Below are positions 45,093 through 52,787 of a stretch of 64,000 nt of DNA, piece after piece. Every line of letters starts with the position of its first letter. The stretch's first letter is position 1. This stretch comes from Streptomyces rapamycinicus NRRL 5491 (GTDB lineage: Bacteria > Actinomycetota > Actinomycetes > Streptomycetales > Streptomycetaceae), in contig NZ_CP085193.1 in the NCBI RefSeq assembly GCF_024298965.1, positions 3,100,001 through 3,164,000 of the forward strand, in the 5' to 3' direction. A program made the position numbers and the translations under genes. The notes under the pieces were generated by a model. It did no database searches. It saw nothing but the letters and a program-made list of their open reading frames with translations, and had not been told where the DNA came from.

Positions 45093-45121
45093 ACCGTATC
45101 GGGTTGCTGTCACATTGACAA
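45093..45121 (-). promoter_or_regulatory. Promoter and likely autoregulatory operator of NUDIX operon
   Basis: On the minus strand TTGTCA and TACGGT are separated by 17 nt, the spacing of a housekeeping-type promoter. TGTCA-N3-TGACA (45108-45120) overlaps the -35 element, a natural site for a dimeric winged-helix regulator such as the NUDIX protein encoded just downstream. Confidence 0.6.
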
Positions 45122-45273
45122 TAAGCGTCCTCGATCTGCCCTCTGCGGCAGATCACCTCTATGACCCGGACGAGCAAGAACCGGGACTGCAAGACGTTCG
45201 GCTCCCGTAATCGGTGGCAACCAGGAGCGACAAGCATCGTTGGCGTGGTGTGCGAGATGTCAAGGAGCTTGTG

Positions 45274-45510
45274 AACGTGGTGATTTCGAGGTTGTCGGTA
45301 CTGGTCATCGAGGGTGTGACGGACGAGGGCGATCTGATCCGGGTGACGGCGCGGACCCAGGATGGTCTCCGGTGTCGTGCCCCACGTGTGGGACGCCTCC
45401 AGGGCGGGTGTACGGGTTCCACGGGCGGGTAGTGGCGGACGTTCCGGTGGACGGACGTCGGGTCGTCGTCTCGGTGCAGGTCCGGCGCCTGTCAGTGATT
45501 ACTACACAGC
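45274..45510 (+). pseudogene. N-terminal ISL3-family transposase fragment
   Basis: VVISRLSVLVIEGVTDEGDLIRV in one frame and SCPTCGTPPGRVYGFHGRVV plus ADVPVDGRRVVVSVQVRRL in another form the zinc-binding N-terminus (CPXCG) of an ISL3 transposase. The DDE domain is gone. A frameshift lies near 45365. Confidence 0.8.
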
Positions 45511-45688
45511 GCTACCACCGATTACGGTACAGAGCCGCTCGTTTGACAGATTCCCACTCAGCGCACAACAGATCCGGGATACCGCCGGAGTCTCGGAGGG
45601 ACTGCGCAACGTATCCGCACAGTCAGCACAGGGCAGAAAGACCCGCTCCACGATGCCCCCGACATCACCATCAGCTACGAACACGCAA

Positions 45689-45720
45689 CAAGGGCCGCGA
45701 CCGTAAGGTCGAGGCCCTTG
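45689..45720. terminator. Hairpin adjoining repeat copy B
   Basis: CAAGGGCC-GC-GACC-GTAA-GGTC-GA-GGCCCTTG forms a nearly perfect stem with one internal mismatch pair. It could terminate transcription in either direction. Confidence 0.65.
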
Positions 45721-45739
45721 TCTCCGTATCGCCAGGCTC

Positions 45740-45820
45740 GTGTCCGAGGGGGTATCTGGACCAATACCCCACGGCTCACACCCCTCACGACGGTGCTGGC
45801 GCTGGCGTAGCCACGGGATT
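45740..45820. repeat. tRNA-Leu-3'-like repeat, copy B
   Basis: GTGTCCGAGGG is followed by GGGGTAT and ATACCCC arms of a second hairpin, then CACGGCTCACACC and GTGCTGGCGCTGG. It aligns over about 70 bp with copies A and C and with partial copy D. It carries a hairpin 20 nt to its left. Confidence 0.6.
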
Positions 45821-45974
45821 GACACGTGAGGCGGTTCCCGGACCACGGCCGGGAGCGCGACGGACGGCAGCGTCTACCGCCGGGCCCGCAGCACGAGACC
45901 ATGGACGTCAGCGGGAGGGATCCCCGCGGAGCCGCGCTCAGGTGACGTGGTAGTTCGCGATCAACCTGCACCTG

Positions 45975-46265
45975 GTGCGGTTCCACATGCTGGACCGTGC
46001 GCCCTTGACCTCGGGCCAGGGCCCGCAGACCTCTGCGCTGACAAGCATCAAGGTCGGCAAGGCCCAGCCACCCAGCCCCACCGAGCAAGGCCCGAAAGAC
46101 CCGGTGCAGATGCCGTCCGGCCAGGTCACCCGTGACAAGGCGCTGTCCGACAAGCGCGGGCTCTACGTCCGGCCCTGCCACATCGTCGAACACGAGGACA
46201 ACAAGATGATGCGGGCCCAGAAGTGGGCTTGGCCGTCCGAAGCTGTCGGTGTCTCCGAGCGGTAG
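45975..46265 (+). CDS. Short hypothetical, possibly a gene fragment
   Basis: The 96-codon frame from GTG has very high GC3 and reads SGQVTRDKALSDKRGLYVRP and HIVEHEDNKMMRAQKWAW, suggesting real or former coding sequence. There is no ribosome site and the frame continues upstream to a stop at 45950, so the N-terminus is probably lost. No family was recognised. Confidence 0.35.
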   Translation: MRFHMLDRAPLTSGQGPQTSALTSIKVGKAQPPSPTEQGPKDPVQMPSGQVTRDKALSDKRGLYVRPCHIVEHEDNKMMRAQKWAWPSEAVGVSER

Positions 46266-46510
46266 CAGGCCGCGGGTGCGCGTCGGCGGCTTGTCGACCA
46301 TGTACGGCGACCTTTCCGTTCTGGTCCAGGGGTCGGCTGATGCACAGCTGAAGGAATGGTGTCAGCGGTGGGGGTGGCCGGGGTTCCGTCGGAGAAGCGG
46401 GTCGGGGCGCCGTTGGCGAGCGTGCGCTGAGATCCCCGCAGGCCGCGGAAGCCGACGATCAGGTCCGCCCGCTCCCCTGGAGAGATCACCAGTAGTGCGT
46501 CCCCAGGGGC

Positions 46511-47314
46511 GTGCGCGGAGAGGGCAAGTGGGAGCACACCGGTCGCAGCTACCGGAGCATCGCCCGCTACTGGCATGTCCTGGACCCGATCCTCAAGGGG
46601 TGGCTCGCGGACGGTACCGAGAGCCTGCGCGAGATCACTCAGGACGACGTCAAGCGCGCCATCGCCACCCGCAAGGGGACGCCGGCCCGCTCGATCCACA
46701 TCGTCCTTCGGAACGTCTTCCGGGCCCTTCGGCAAGAAGGTGTGATCTTCCGCGATCCCACCCGCGGCCTCGTCTTCGCCGGGATCAACAAGCCCCCACC
46801 TTCCGTGCCCTCGGACCGGCTGGCTGGCGTCCTCAGCCACGCACGGAACGAATTCCAACGCTTCGTGATGGTGCTGGTCTGCGTTCACGCGCTCAGCGGC
46901 ACCGACATGCGCCACCTGCTACTCACCGACCTCGACCTGTCCCGTGAGCGCCTCATCGTCCGGCGCCCCGGCAAACGGCACATCATCTACCTGGACGAAC
47001 TCACCTACCGTTGCGCCTCCGCGTGGCTGCGTGAACGTCACCGCCGCTGGCCGGTAACCACCAACCCGCATCTGCTGATCAACCGATGGACTGCGGTAGA
47101 CACCACTCACTCGCCCATCGGCACCACGTTCGCCAACATCTTCCGGCCCACCGGACTCACGATGCCGACGCTGCGGCAAGACCGAATCCGCGATGAGGCG
47201 TTCGAGGTCGACGACCCGCTCCACCTGATGCGCCTGTTCGGCATCTCCTCGCAGACCGCCATGCGGTACATCACCGCGGCCCACCCTGAACGCACCGCGA
47301 AGCTGCCCCGGTAG
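46511..47314 (+). CDS. Degenerate tyrosine recombinase/integrase
   Basis: The 267-aa product has a core-binding segment (YWHVLDPILKGWLADGTESL) and a catalytic-domain-like half with Arg in SGTDMRHLLLTDLDL and Tyr in TAMRYITAAHPER. The HxLRH box reads PTLRQDRIRDEA, so both usual His residues are absent and activity is doubtful. It is shorter than full integrases and probably lost its N-terminal region. It lies left of a direct repeat shared with 51081, so it may mark an element edge. Confidence 0.65.
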   Translation: MRGEGKWEHTGRSYRSIARYWHVLDPILKGWLADGTESLREITQDDVKRAIATRKGTPARSIHIVLRNVFRALRQEGVIFRDPTRGLVFAGINKPPPSVPSDRLAGVLSHARNEFQRFVMVLVCVHALSGTDMRHLLLTDLDLSRERLIVRRPGKRHIIYLDELTYRCASAWLRERHRRWPVTTNPHLLINRWTAVDTTHSPIGTTFANIFRPTGLTMPTLRQDRIRDEAFEVDDPLHLMRLFGISSQTAMRYITAAHPERTAKLPR

Positions 47315-47317
47315 ACC
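47284..47317. repeat. Direct repeat, left copy
   Basis: This copy overlaps the 3' end of the integrase gene (CCCTGAACG, AAGCTGCCCCGGT). It matches 51081-51113 in about 30 of 33 positions with one gap. Confidence 0.65.
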
Positions 47318-47320
47318 ACG

Positions 47321-47647
47321 CTACGGGGCGGGACCTACCGGGGCATCGGAGCTGGGGGTGTGGAGGGCGGGTGGCGGGAAGGCGTCGACCGCGACCAGCA
47401 GGTCCTTCGCCGCGCGCCTCAGGTCTGGCGGGTCAGGGGCGCCGGGCAGGCTCAGCAGCGCGTCCGCCGCACTGCGCACACACGCTGCGGCAACCTCGTC
47501 CGGCCATTCCGTCAGCGAGCCGGTCAGGACCCGGTACGCGTCCCGCAGCATACCCAGCGCCCGTATGCCCGACGCGCCCCGCGCGGTCAGGGCCTTCCCC
47601 AGGTCCTCGTCGATTTCGGGAGTTCGCCCGCACCCGTGAGCGGCGTC
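47321..47647 (-). pseudogene. Hypothetical C-terminal fragment
   Basis: A coding-like frame reads RTPEIDEDLGKALTARGASG and IRALGMLRDAYRVLTGSLTEW, with AADALLSLPGAPDPPDLRRA downstream. It resembles a short helical protein common in streptomycetes, but the frame opens after a stop without a good start (47647). The internal ATG at 47551 would give 76 aa. The family is unknown. Confidence 0.45.
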
Positions 47648-47659
47648 TCATTGCTCACC

Positions 47660-48119
47660 AGTGCACCGTAGAGCCGGCCGGACCACATCGGGGCCAGAAC
47701 CAGGCACCCCGTCGCCCACCGCCGCACGGCTACCTCAACCCAGGCGTCCCGCAGTCTGGTTGCGGCGGCCGCTCACCTGATTGGGTGAACTCCACGGCTC
47801 TGGGCGGTGGTTGTGTCGCGGACAGTGGCAAATTCCGTGCTGCACGTCGGTGGCTCATCACCGGCGTCCGCCTCATGCCGCCTCCGGCGGAGCAGGAGCA
47901 AGCTGCGAGAGGTCCAGGCGCCACCGAGGCGCTGTTGGGGCTGATCGTTCTTCGGACGCTGGCCGGTGGACCGTACGGGGCGAGGACCGCCGCACACCCT
48001 CACGGTGTCGGCCCGATTCCTCGTCGGCACGAGGCTTCGGCACTCGGGCGCGTGACACGCTCCCGATGGTCGGGAGTTTCTGTGCTCGCCCGGGATGCCC
48101 CGGGTGGAAGGACGACACC
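47660..48119. other. Gap with no supported gene
   Basis: About 460 bp precede the 842-aa gene. Open frames here lack recognisable motifs. The promoter of the downstream gene presumably lies here but no clear consensus was seen. Confidence 0.4.
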
Positions 48120-50648
48120 ATGGCCGTGAAACGGTCCGACGACATCTACCCGCAGATCGGCAACGCCCTCTGGGCCGACCGTCTGGCGGACGCAATCGAG
48201 AACACCTGCGCGGACTACGAGGTCGTACCGCCTCCGCGGCAGGCGATCCTCGAGGGTCTGGCCGCCGCGCTCCCGGACACCGAGATCAAGGCCCTGATCG
48301 CCACCCAGCGCGGCAGGAAGGTCCTCAAGCCCACCGTCTGCCGGCCCGCGAAGGCCGGCGACGAACAGGTGCTCCTGCTGACCTGCGATGTCCACGGCGC
48401 CGCGGTGGTTCCGTGGGACCTCAACGACCGCACGGCCAGCTGCTGGTCGTCGCCCGCCCCGGAGGCCAGCCAACGCGTCAAGGACCTCGTCGCCGTCGAG
48501 CTAGCGCTCCAGGACGCCGCGAAGGGCGCGAAGTCCGCCGAGAAGGAGCGGGAGGCGCTGCGCCGGGCGCCCGGGGACGACACGTACGCGTCGCAGGCGT
48601 TGGCGGCGGCCACACAGAAGCATCAGGACGCCATCCGTCACCTGCACGAGCTTGAGGCCGAGAAGCACGCTCTGCTCGCCGCGCTGGGCCACCGGCGGCC
48701 GCGCCCGGTGGTCCGCGCCGTCCATGAGGACGGGCAGCCGAAGGCGGCGCTCACCCTCGCCGAGCAGCCGTACGCGGTGGCCGTGCACATGCAGCGGTAC
48801 GCCGCCGATAACCTGAAGCGCGCCGGCACGAAGCGCGGGTACGACCTGGCCGAGTCCCTCGCGGACGCGGGCCAGCTTTCCAAGGGCATGAACGTCCTGC
48901 AGCAGTGGCAGATCACCCACGCCGACGGCACGGTGTCGAAGCCGTGGCGGCTGGCTGCGGTGACGGGGAACAACCGTGCGCTGGCCCGGTTGGATGTCTT
49001 CCGGGTACGTCCGGAGCACCTGGTCATGGGCATGCCGCAGTCTCTCGTGCCCCTGCCGAAGGACAAGAAGGACGGCCCCGAGCCCCTGCTGCTGAGTCTG
49101 CGGGAGATCCTGAACCGCCTCTCTGCCCGGCTCAACCGGGATGGTGCGAAGCCGGAGACGGAGGCGACCGACCCGTCGCTCCGGGCGGCGAAGATCGCCA
49201 CGGTGTCCGCGGAGATCGTGATCGGCTGCACGAATCCCGAGGCCCTGGAACACGTCCTGCGGGCCCTGAACGTCAACGACCACCTGCGCGGCATCCAGCC
49301 CTACGACGAGGACGCGCGGCTGATCGCCCTGTTCGCGACGCTGGTCGACGCCTACGCCAGGGAGTCCCTCCTCGCGGACGCGCTCGCTGAGGCGTTCCCC
49401 GACGCGCGCGGGGCGGACCTCCTCGATCTGACGGGGGTGCGCGACGCGCTGACGGTCAACGGGCCGCTCGATCCGCTGGAGCCGCTCGTGCCCGCGGGCG
49501 CCGACCTCTCCCCGGTCGTGCTGCGTGACATCGCGGTGCAGGCCATCACCGCCTTGGTGTTCCCCGGGATTCCGCCCGAGGCGCCGCAGCAGGCGAACGG
49601 GCGCACCGTCCGCGACACCGGACGGTTTTGGCCGGTCGTCAGGGGGACGCTGCAGGAGCCGGCGTGGAGCCAAATCCGGGCGAAGGCAGCCGAAGGGCGT
49701 ATGCGTCTGTGGTCCGCCGCCGTCGCGCAGCTGTTCGTGCACCGGGGCAACATCCTCTCCGCCCTCGGCCTCTTCGGCACCACGGAGACCAAGGAGGGCG
49801 CCGGACAAGATCCGAGGCCGCTCACGGAGCTGCTCCTCGGGGCGGAGGCCGGTGACGCGACCGCCTGGACCGCCCTGGTCCGGCGGATGACACCGGCGCT
49901 GATCCACGCTCCGCAGCCGTTCATCACCCCGGGGCAGGGCAGCGAGGCCAGCGATGGGCGCAAGGGAGTGCGCCGCACCCCCAAGAGCGCCCTCGCCGCC
50001 TTGACACTGGCGTACACGGTGGGCGCGCCAGGTGTCAGCCGGGCCCTTCTGCTCGCGTTCGCGAAGGCAGTGCTGAAGCAGCCGGATGCGCCGCGGCCGC
50101 CCGAGCCGGACGATGGCACGCCCCTGATCTGTTACGGCGAGCAGCATTGGGCCGAGGCAGACCGGACGGCGATCACTGCGGGGATGGTGATCGCCCCTGA
50201 CACCGAGGGCCGGCCCACCCGTTACGTCGCCGACAAGGCGTGGTTCGACGAGCTGTTCCCCGTGAGCCTCGGTACCCCTGCGCCGACCGCGTCCGCAAAC
50301 TCCGCCGACGCACCTGCGGGCGCCGGGAACACCGCGGACGCCGACACCCCGCCCATCGCGCACGGCGAGGCGGCCCCCGACCCGCGCGACCAGCTCGCCA
50401 AGCTGCGCCGGGAACTGCCGGCGCGGGTCGAACTCGCCGAGGGGAATTACCAGAAGGCGGTGGACGCCTCCCACGCCCTGATGACGGACTTCGAGGAGGC
50501 GCACCGCCTGCGTGTCCAGCTTGAGGAGGAGTCGCTCCCGGCCGAGCGGCGGATCGAGTGGATGGAGAAGCTGTCGAAGGCCCGGGCCGCGGCGCAAGCC
50601 AGCGTGACGACGCTCGAACAGGTGGAAGCGCTGATCCTCAAGATCTGA
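48120..50648 (+). CDS. Large protein of unknown function, coiled-coil ends
   Basis: The 842-aa product starts MAVKRSDDIYPQIGNALWAD. A coiled-coil region lies at about residues 125-190 (VELALQDAAKGAKSAEKERE). A segment around residue 280 reads LAAVTGNNRALARLDVFRV, vaguely like the GNNR/DGQ-type loops of ParB-like proteins. Alpha-helical central domains follow, then a low-complexity Ala/Pro linker near 730 and a second coiled coil at the C-terminus (ERRIEWMEKLSKARAAAQAS). No signal or TM segments are seen. I do not recognise the family. It sits between direct repeats and beside defence-type genes, suggesting a mobile or immune role. Confidence 0.7.
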   Translation: MAVKRSDDIYPQIGNALWADRLADAIENTCADYEVVPPPRQAILEGLAAALPDTEIKALIATQRGRKVLKPTVCRPAKAGDEQVLLLTCDVHGAAVVPWDLNDRTASCWSSPAPEASQRVKDLVAVELALQDAAKGAKSAEKEREALRRAPGDDTYASQALAAATQKHQDAIRHLHELEAEKHALLAALGHRRPRPVVRAVHEDGQPKAALTLAEQPYAVAVHMQRYAADNLKRAGTKRGYDLAESLADAGQLSKGMNVLQQWQITHADGTVSKPWRLAAVTGNNRALARLDVFRVRPEHLVMGMPQSLVPLPKDKKDGPEPLLLSLREILNRLSARLNRDGAKPETEATDPSLRAAKIATVSAEIVIGCTNPEALEHVLRALNVNDHLRGIQPYDEDARLIALFATLVDAYARESLLADALAEAFPDARGADLLDLTGVRDALTVNGPLDPLEPLVPAGADLSPVVLRDIAVQAITALVFPGIPPEAPQQANGRTVRDTGRFWPVVRGTLQEPAWSQIRAKAAEGRMRLWSAAVAQLFVHRGNILSALGLFGTTETKEGAGQDPRPLTELLLGAEAGDATAWTALVRRMTPALIHAPQPFITPGQGSEASDGRKGVRRTPKSALAALTLAYTVGAPGVSRALLLAFAKAVLKQPDAPRPPEPDDGTPLICYGEQHWAEADRTAITAGMVIAPDTEGRPTRYVADKAWFDELFPVSLGTPAPTASANSADAPAGAGNTADADTPPIAHGEAAPDPRDQLAKLRRELPARVELAEGNYQKAVDASHALMTDFEEAHRLRVQLEEESLPAERRIEWMEKLSKARAAAQASVTTLEQVEALILKI

Positions 50649-50751
50649 CCGGTCAGATCGGGTACGGGCGGGCCCTCGGCACGGTCGAGGGACCGCCCCC
50701 TCGTTCCTGCTCCGCGAACACCGCCGGCCCGCAACGGCCTCGAGGCACAGG

Positions 50752-51112
50752 TCCGCGGTCAGATACCGCTCCTCACCGTGCCCCGAGCGCTGGACGACGC
50801 CACGGTCAGCGCGATCGTCGGTCGGCCGGTCGACAGATGGGAACAGGCCCGTCTGGTGCTTGAGGTGATCGAGGCCGAGCACGGGATGGCGCCGCAAGGT
50901 CGCCGAGATGGCCCGCAAGGTCGCCGAGATGGCCCGCCTTGCCCTGGCCGTGCGCGAGGCCGAGGGAGCTGAGCGGCTGCCCGAGGCCATGCTGCGGGAC
51001 CTGCCGACCAACGGGGACGCGGCGCCTGGCCCTGCTGCGGGCCGGGCTCCTGGAAGAGGCCGGCAAGCCCATTCGGTTCCCCCTGAACGAACCGCCAAGC
51101 TGCCCCGGTGAC
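50752..51112 (+). pseudogene. Frameshifted small hypothetical gene
   Basis: PRALDDATVSAIVGRPVDRW, then ARLVLEVIEAEHGMA, lies in one frame. After a tandem 21-bp duplication (CGCAAGGTCGCCGAGATGGCC, about 50893-50937), VAEMARLALAVREAEGAERL continues in a second. LALLRAGLLEEAGKPIRFPL follows in a third. Two frameshifts, one probably caused by the duplication, make it non-functional. The parent family is unknown. Confidence 0.55.
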
Positions 51113-51113
51113 C
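51081..51113. repeat. Direct repeat, right copy
   Basis: CCCTGAACGAACCGCCAAGC and TGCCCCGGTGACC match the integrase 3' end at 47284. The two copies bracket 3.8 kb containing the 842-aa gene. Confidence 0.65.
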
Positions 51114-51122
51114 GAGCCCAGT

Positions 51123-51635
51123 TCAGGCGTCCTGGGAGCTCTCGGTACTGTCCTTGGACTCGGCCATCACTCTGCCGCCGACGAAAGCCACACCGAGGGC
51201 GACTGCGGCGGTAGCGCCGACCAGCACCTTTTTGAGCGCCCCATCCAAGAACTGCTTGTTCTCGCTGTCCTTTTGAGATTGCATCCTTGCAGTTTCCTGG
51301 ATCTGCTCGATCAGAAACTTCTTCTCTTCCCGGCTCAGGTCGTCTTTGCCGAGTTCGCCCTTGAGGATGTCCCTGACCTCCTGCCAGGCCCGGTGGACAT
51401 GCTCCTGACTTTGGTTGTTGGCTGAGAACGTAGACTGGTGCGCTCTCTCGATGGCACTCACAGCATCCTTGGCGAAGTCCTTGAACGCGGGGAACTGTTC
51501 GACGATCTTGAGAGCCACCTCGGTGTCCATGTTGGGCATCATGGCTGCGAACCTGACCATCTTATCTTTGGAGAGGTTCCTCCAGGACTCGATCCCAAGC
51601 GCCTTCATGATCTGAGCTTCGTTCTTGTACTTCAT
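51123..51635 (-). CDS. C-terminally membrane-anchored hypothetical protein
   Basis: The 170-aa product starts MKYKNEAQIMKALGIESWRN (ATG 51635, AAGGGGG about 9 nt upstream). It is a charged helical protein with EKKFLIEQIQETARMQSQKD as a likely coiled coil and a C-terminal TM segment (VLVGATAAVALGVAFVGG) before a short tail. Lys, Asn, Gln and Met are frequent and codon use is less GC-biased than neighbours, which points to horizontal transfer. The family is unknown. A tail-anchored helical protein in a defence-rich region could be a membrane toxin or stress factor. Confidence 0.75.
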   Translation of the reverse strand: MKYKNEAQIMKALGIESWRNLSKDKMVRFAAMMPNMDTEVALKIVEQFPAFKDFAKDAVSAIERAHQSTFSANNQSQEHVHRAWQEVRDILKGELGKDDLSREEKKFLIEQIQETARMQSQKDSENKQFLDGALKKVLVGATAAVALGVAFVGGRVMAESKDSTESSQDA

Positions 51636-51757
51636 GCCACGGACCCCCTTGACTTCAGCCGGGCAGCCATGGGGGCAAAGGCCCACAGACGCCGCCAATC
51701 GCTCCAGACCCCCTGGGCTGATCTGCCTGTAACCTAACGCGAGTTGGCCCCGAACCC

Positions 51758-52135
51758 ATGCGTCTCCTGACGCAATGCGCCGGCCGCTCGGTCCGGTTCG
51801 AGCTCTACCGAGTCTCAGATTCTGTGAACTGGCGCGCTTTCGCCTGTTCGCGCCTCGATGAGGTTTTGGTCAACGAAGCGGGCGCGTTGTACGACCGCTT
51901 CCGCCACCTCGGAGTCTTCGACCGAGCACAGGTCAGGAACATCGCACTCCGCCACGAGGGACGCGTGATGGCACTCCGCTTCTCCGATACACAATTATTG
52001 TCGCGCCCTGTGCCTTTGGCTCGTCTCCGGCACCTCGCCGAGGCGCAGGGGCATAAGTTGTCCCTGCGGTCGAACTTCCGGATCAGCCCGCGACTGTTCC
52101 GCGCCGTGTATGAGGAAGGGCACGCCAGACCGTGA
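51758..52135 (+). CDS. Hypothetical protein coupled to ASCH gene
   Basis: The 125-aa product contains NIALRHEGRVMALRFSDTQLLSRPVPL and RISPRLFRAVYEEGHARP, broken here by unlisted residues. It may be N-terminally shortened, because the first 20 residues look unlike the rest. Its stop overlaps the GTG start of the ASCH gene by 4 nt, so the two products probably act together. I do not know the family. Confidence 0.6.
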   Translation: MRLLTQCAGRSVRFELYRVSDSVNWRAFACSRLDEVLVNEAGALYDRFRHLGVFDRAQVRNIALRHEGRVMALRFSDTQLLSRPVPLARLRHLAEAQGHKLSLRSNFRISPRLFRAVYEEGHARP

Positions 52136-52614
52136 CACCGCCATCGAGGAAACCGGTCCTGATGTCGATCCACCCGCGCTTCGCCTCGGCGACTCTCGAC
52201 GGCACCAAGACCGTCGAGCTGCGTCGGCGTCGGGTCGCCTTCCCGCCGGGGGCCCTCGTGGTGCTCTACGCCTCCGCGCCCGAGATGGCACTGGTCGGCA
52301 CCGTCCGCGTCGACACCGTCGTCACCGCTGAACCAGGCCACCTCTGGGAGAGCGTTGCCGCGCGATCCGGAATCACCCGGCGCGAATACGATCAGTACGC
52401 GACCGGGGTCGGCGCGCTGTCAGCGCTCTTCCTCGATACTCCGAGGAAACTGCCCGCGCCCGTGCCGCTCACCACGCTGCGCCGAGCGTGCTCGTCCTTT
52501 ACCGTCCCGCAGAGTTACCGCTATTTCAACGTGGAGGAACTCAAGTCCATCGCAAGCGCCGACGCAGCAGGTGCCGAACTCCTCCAGCGGGTCATCGACT
52601 CCGGTTCCGCCTGA
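52132..52614 (+). CDS. ASCH-domain protein
   Basis: The 160-aa product has the ASCH/PUA-like opening VLMSIHPRFASATLDGTKTV then ELRRRRVAFPPGALVVLYAS and TVRVDTVVT. The SIHPxFAxxIxxGxKTxExR pattern is the conserved nucleotide/RNA-binding face of the family. Prokaryotic ASCH proteins include ribonucleases and putative sensors of modified nucleotides. The start codon overlaps the upstream gene (GTGA). Its position just before a GmrSD-like gene suggests membership of a defence module. Confidence 0.8.
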   Translation: MTPPSRKPVLMSIHPRFASATLDGTKTVELRRRRVAFPPGALVVLYASAPEMALVGTVRVDTVVTAEPGHLWESVAARSGITRREYDQYATGVGALSALFLDTPRKLPAPVPLTTLRRACSSFTVPQSYRYFNVEELKSIASADAAGAELLQRVIDSGSA

Positions 52615-52787
52615 TGAGGAACCCGAGGGGTTGCCCGGGCCGCTGTGGTGTACGCGTGTCTGGACAAGGACTGATCCGACGGTCGGGCACGCGGGCCGGG
52701 CTGCTTCGAATTCCACGCCTGTCGATGCGAGGCCATAGGGTCTTTCCCATACGCTTCGACCGCATCGAGCACCAGTGGGGGGCCACT

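Noticed and set aside
48501..51098. 865-codon minus-strand frame opposite the 842-aa gene
   Set aside because: Composition typical of antisense of a high-GC gene (Arg/Gly/His-rich), and it spans the frameshifted region and the repeat; no domains.
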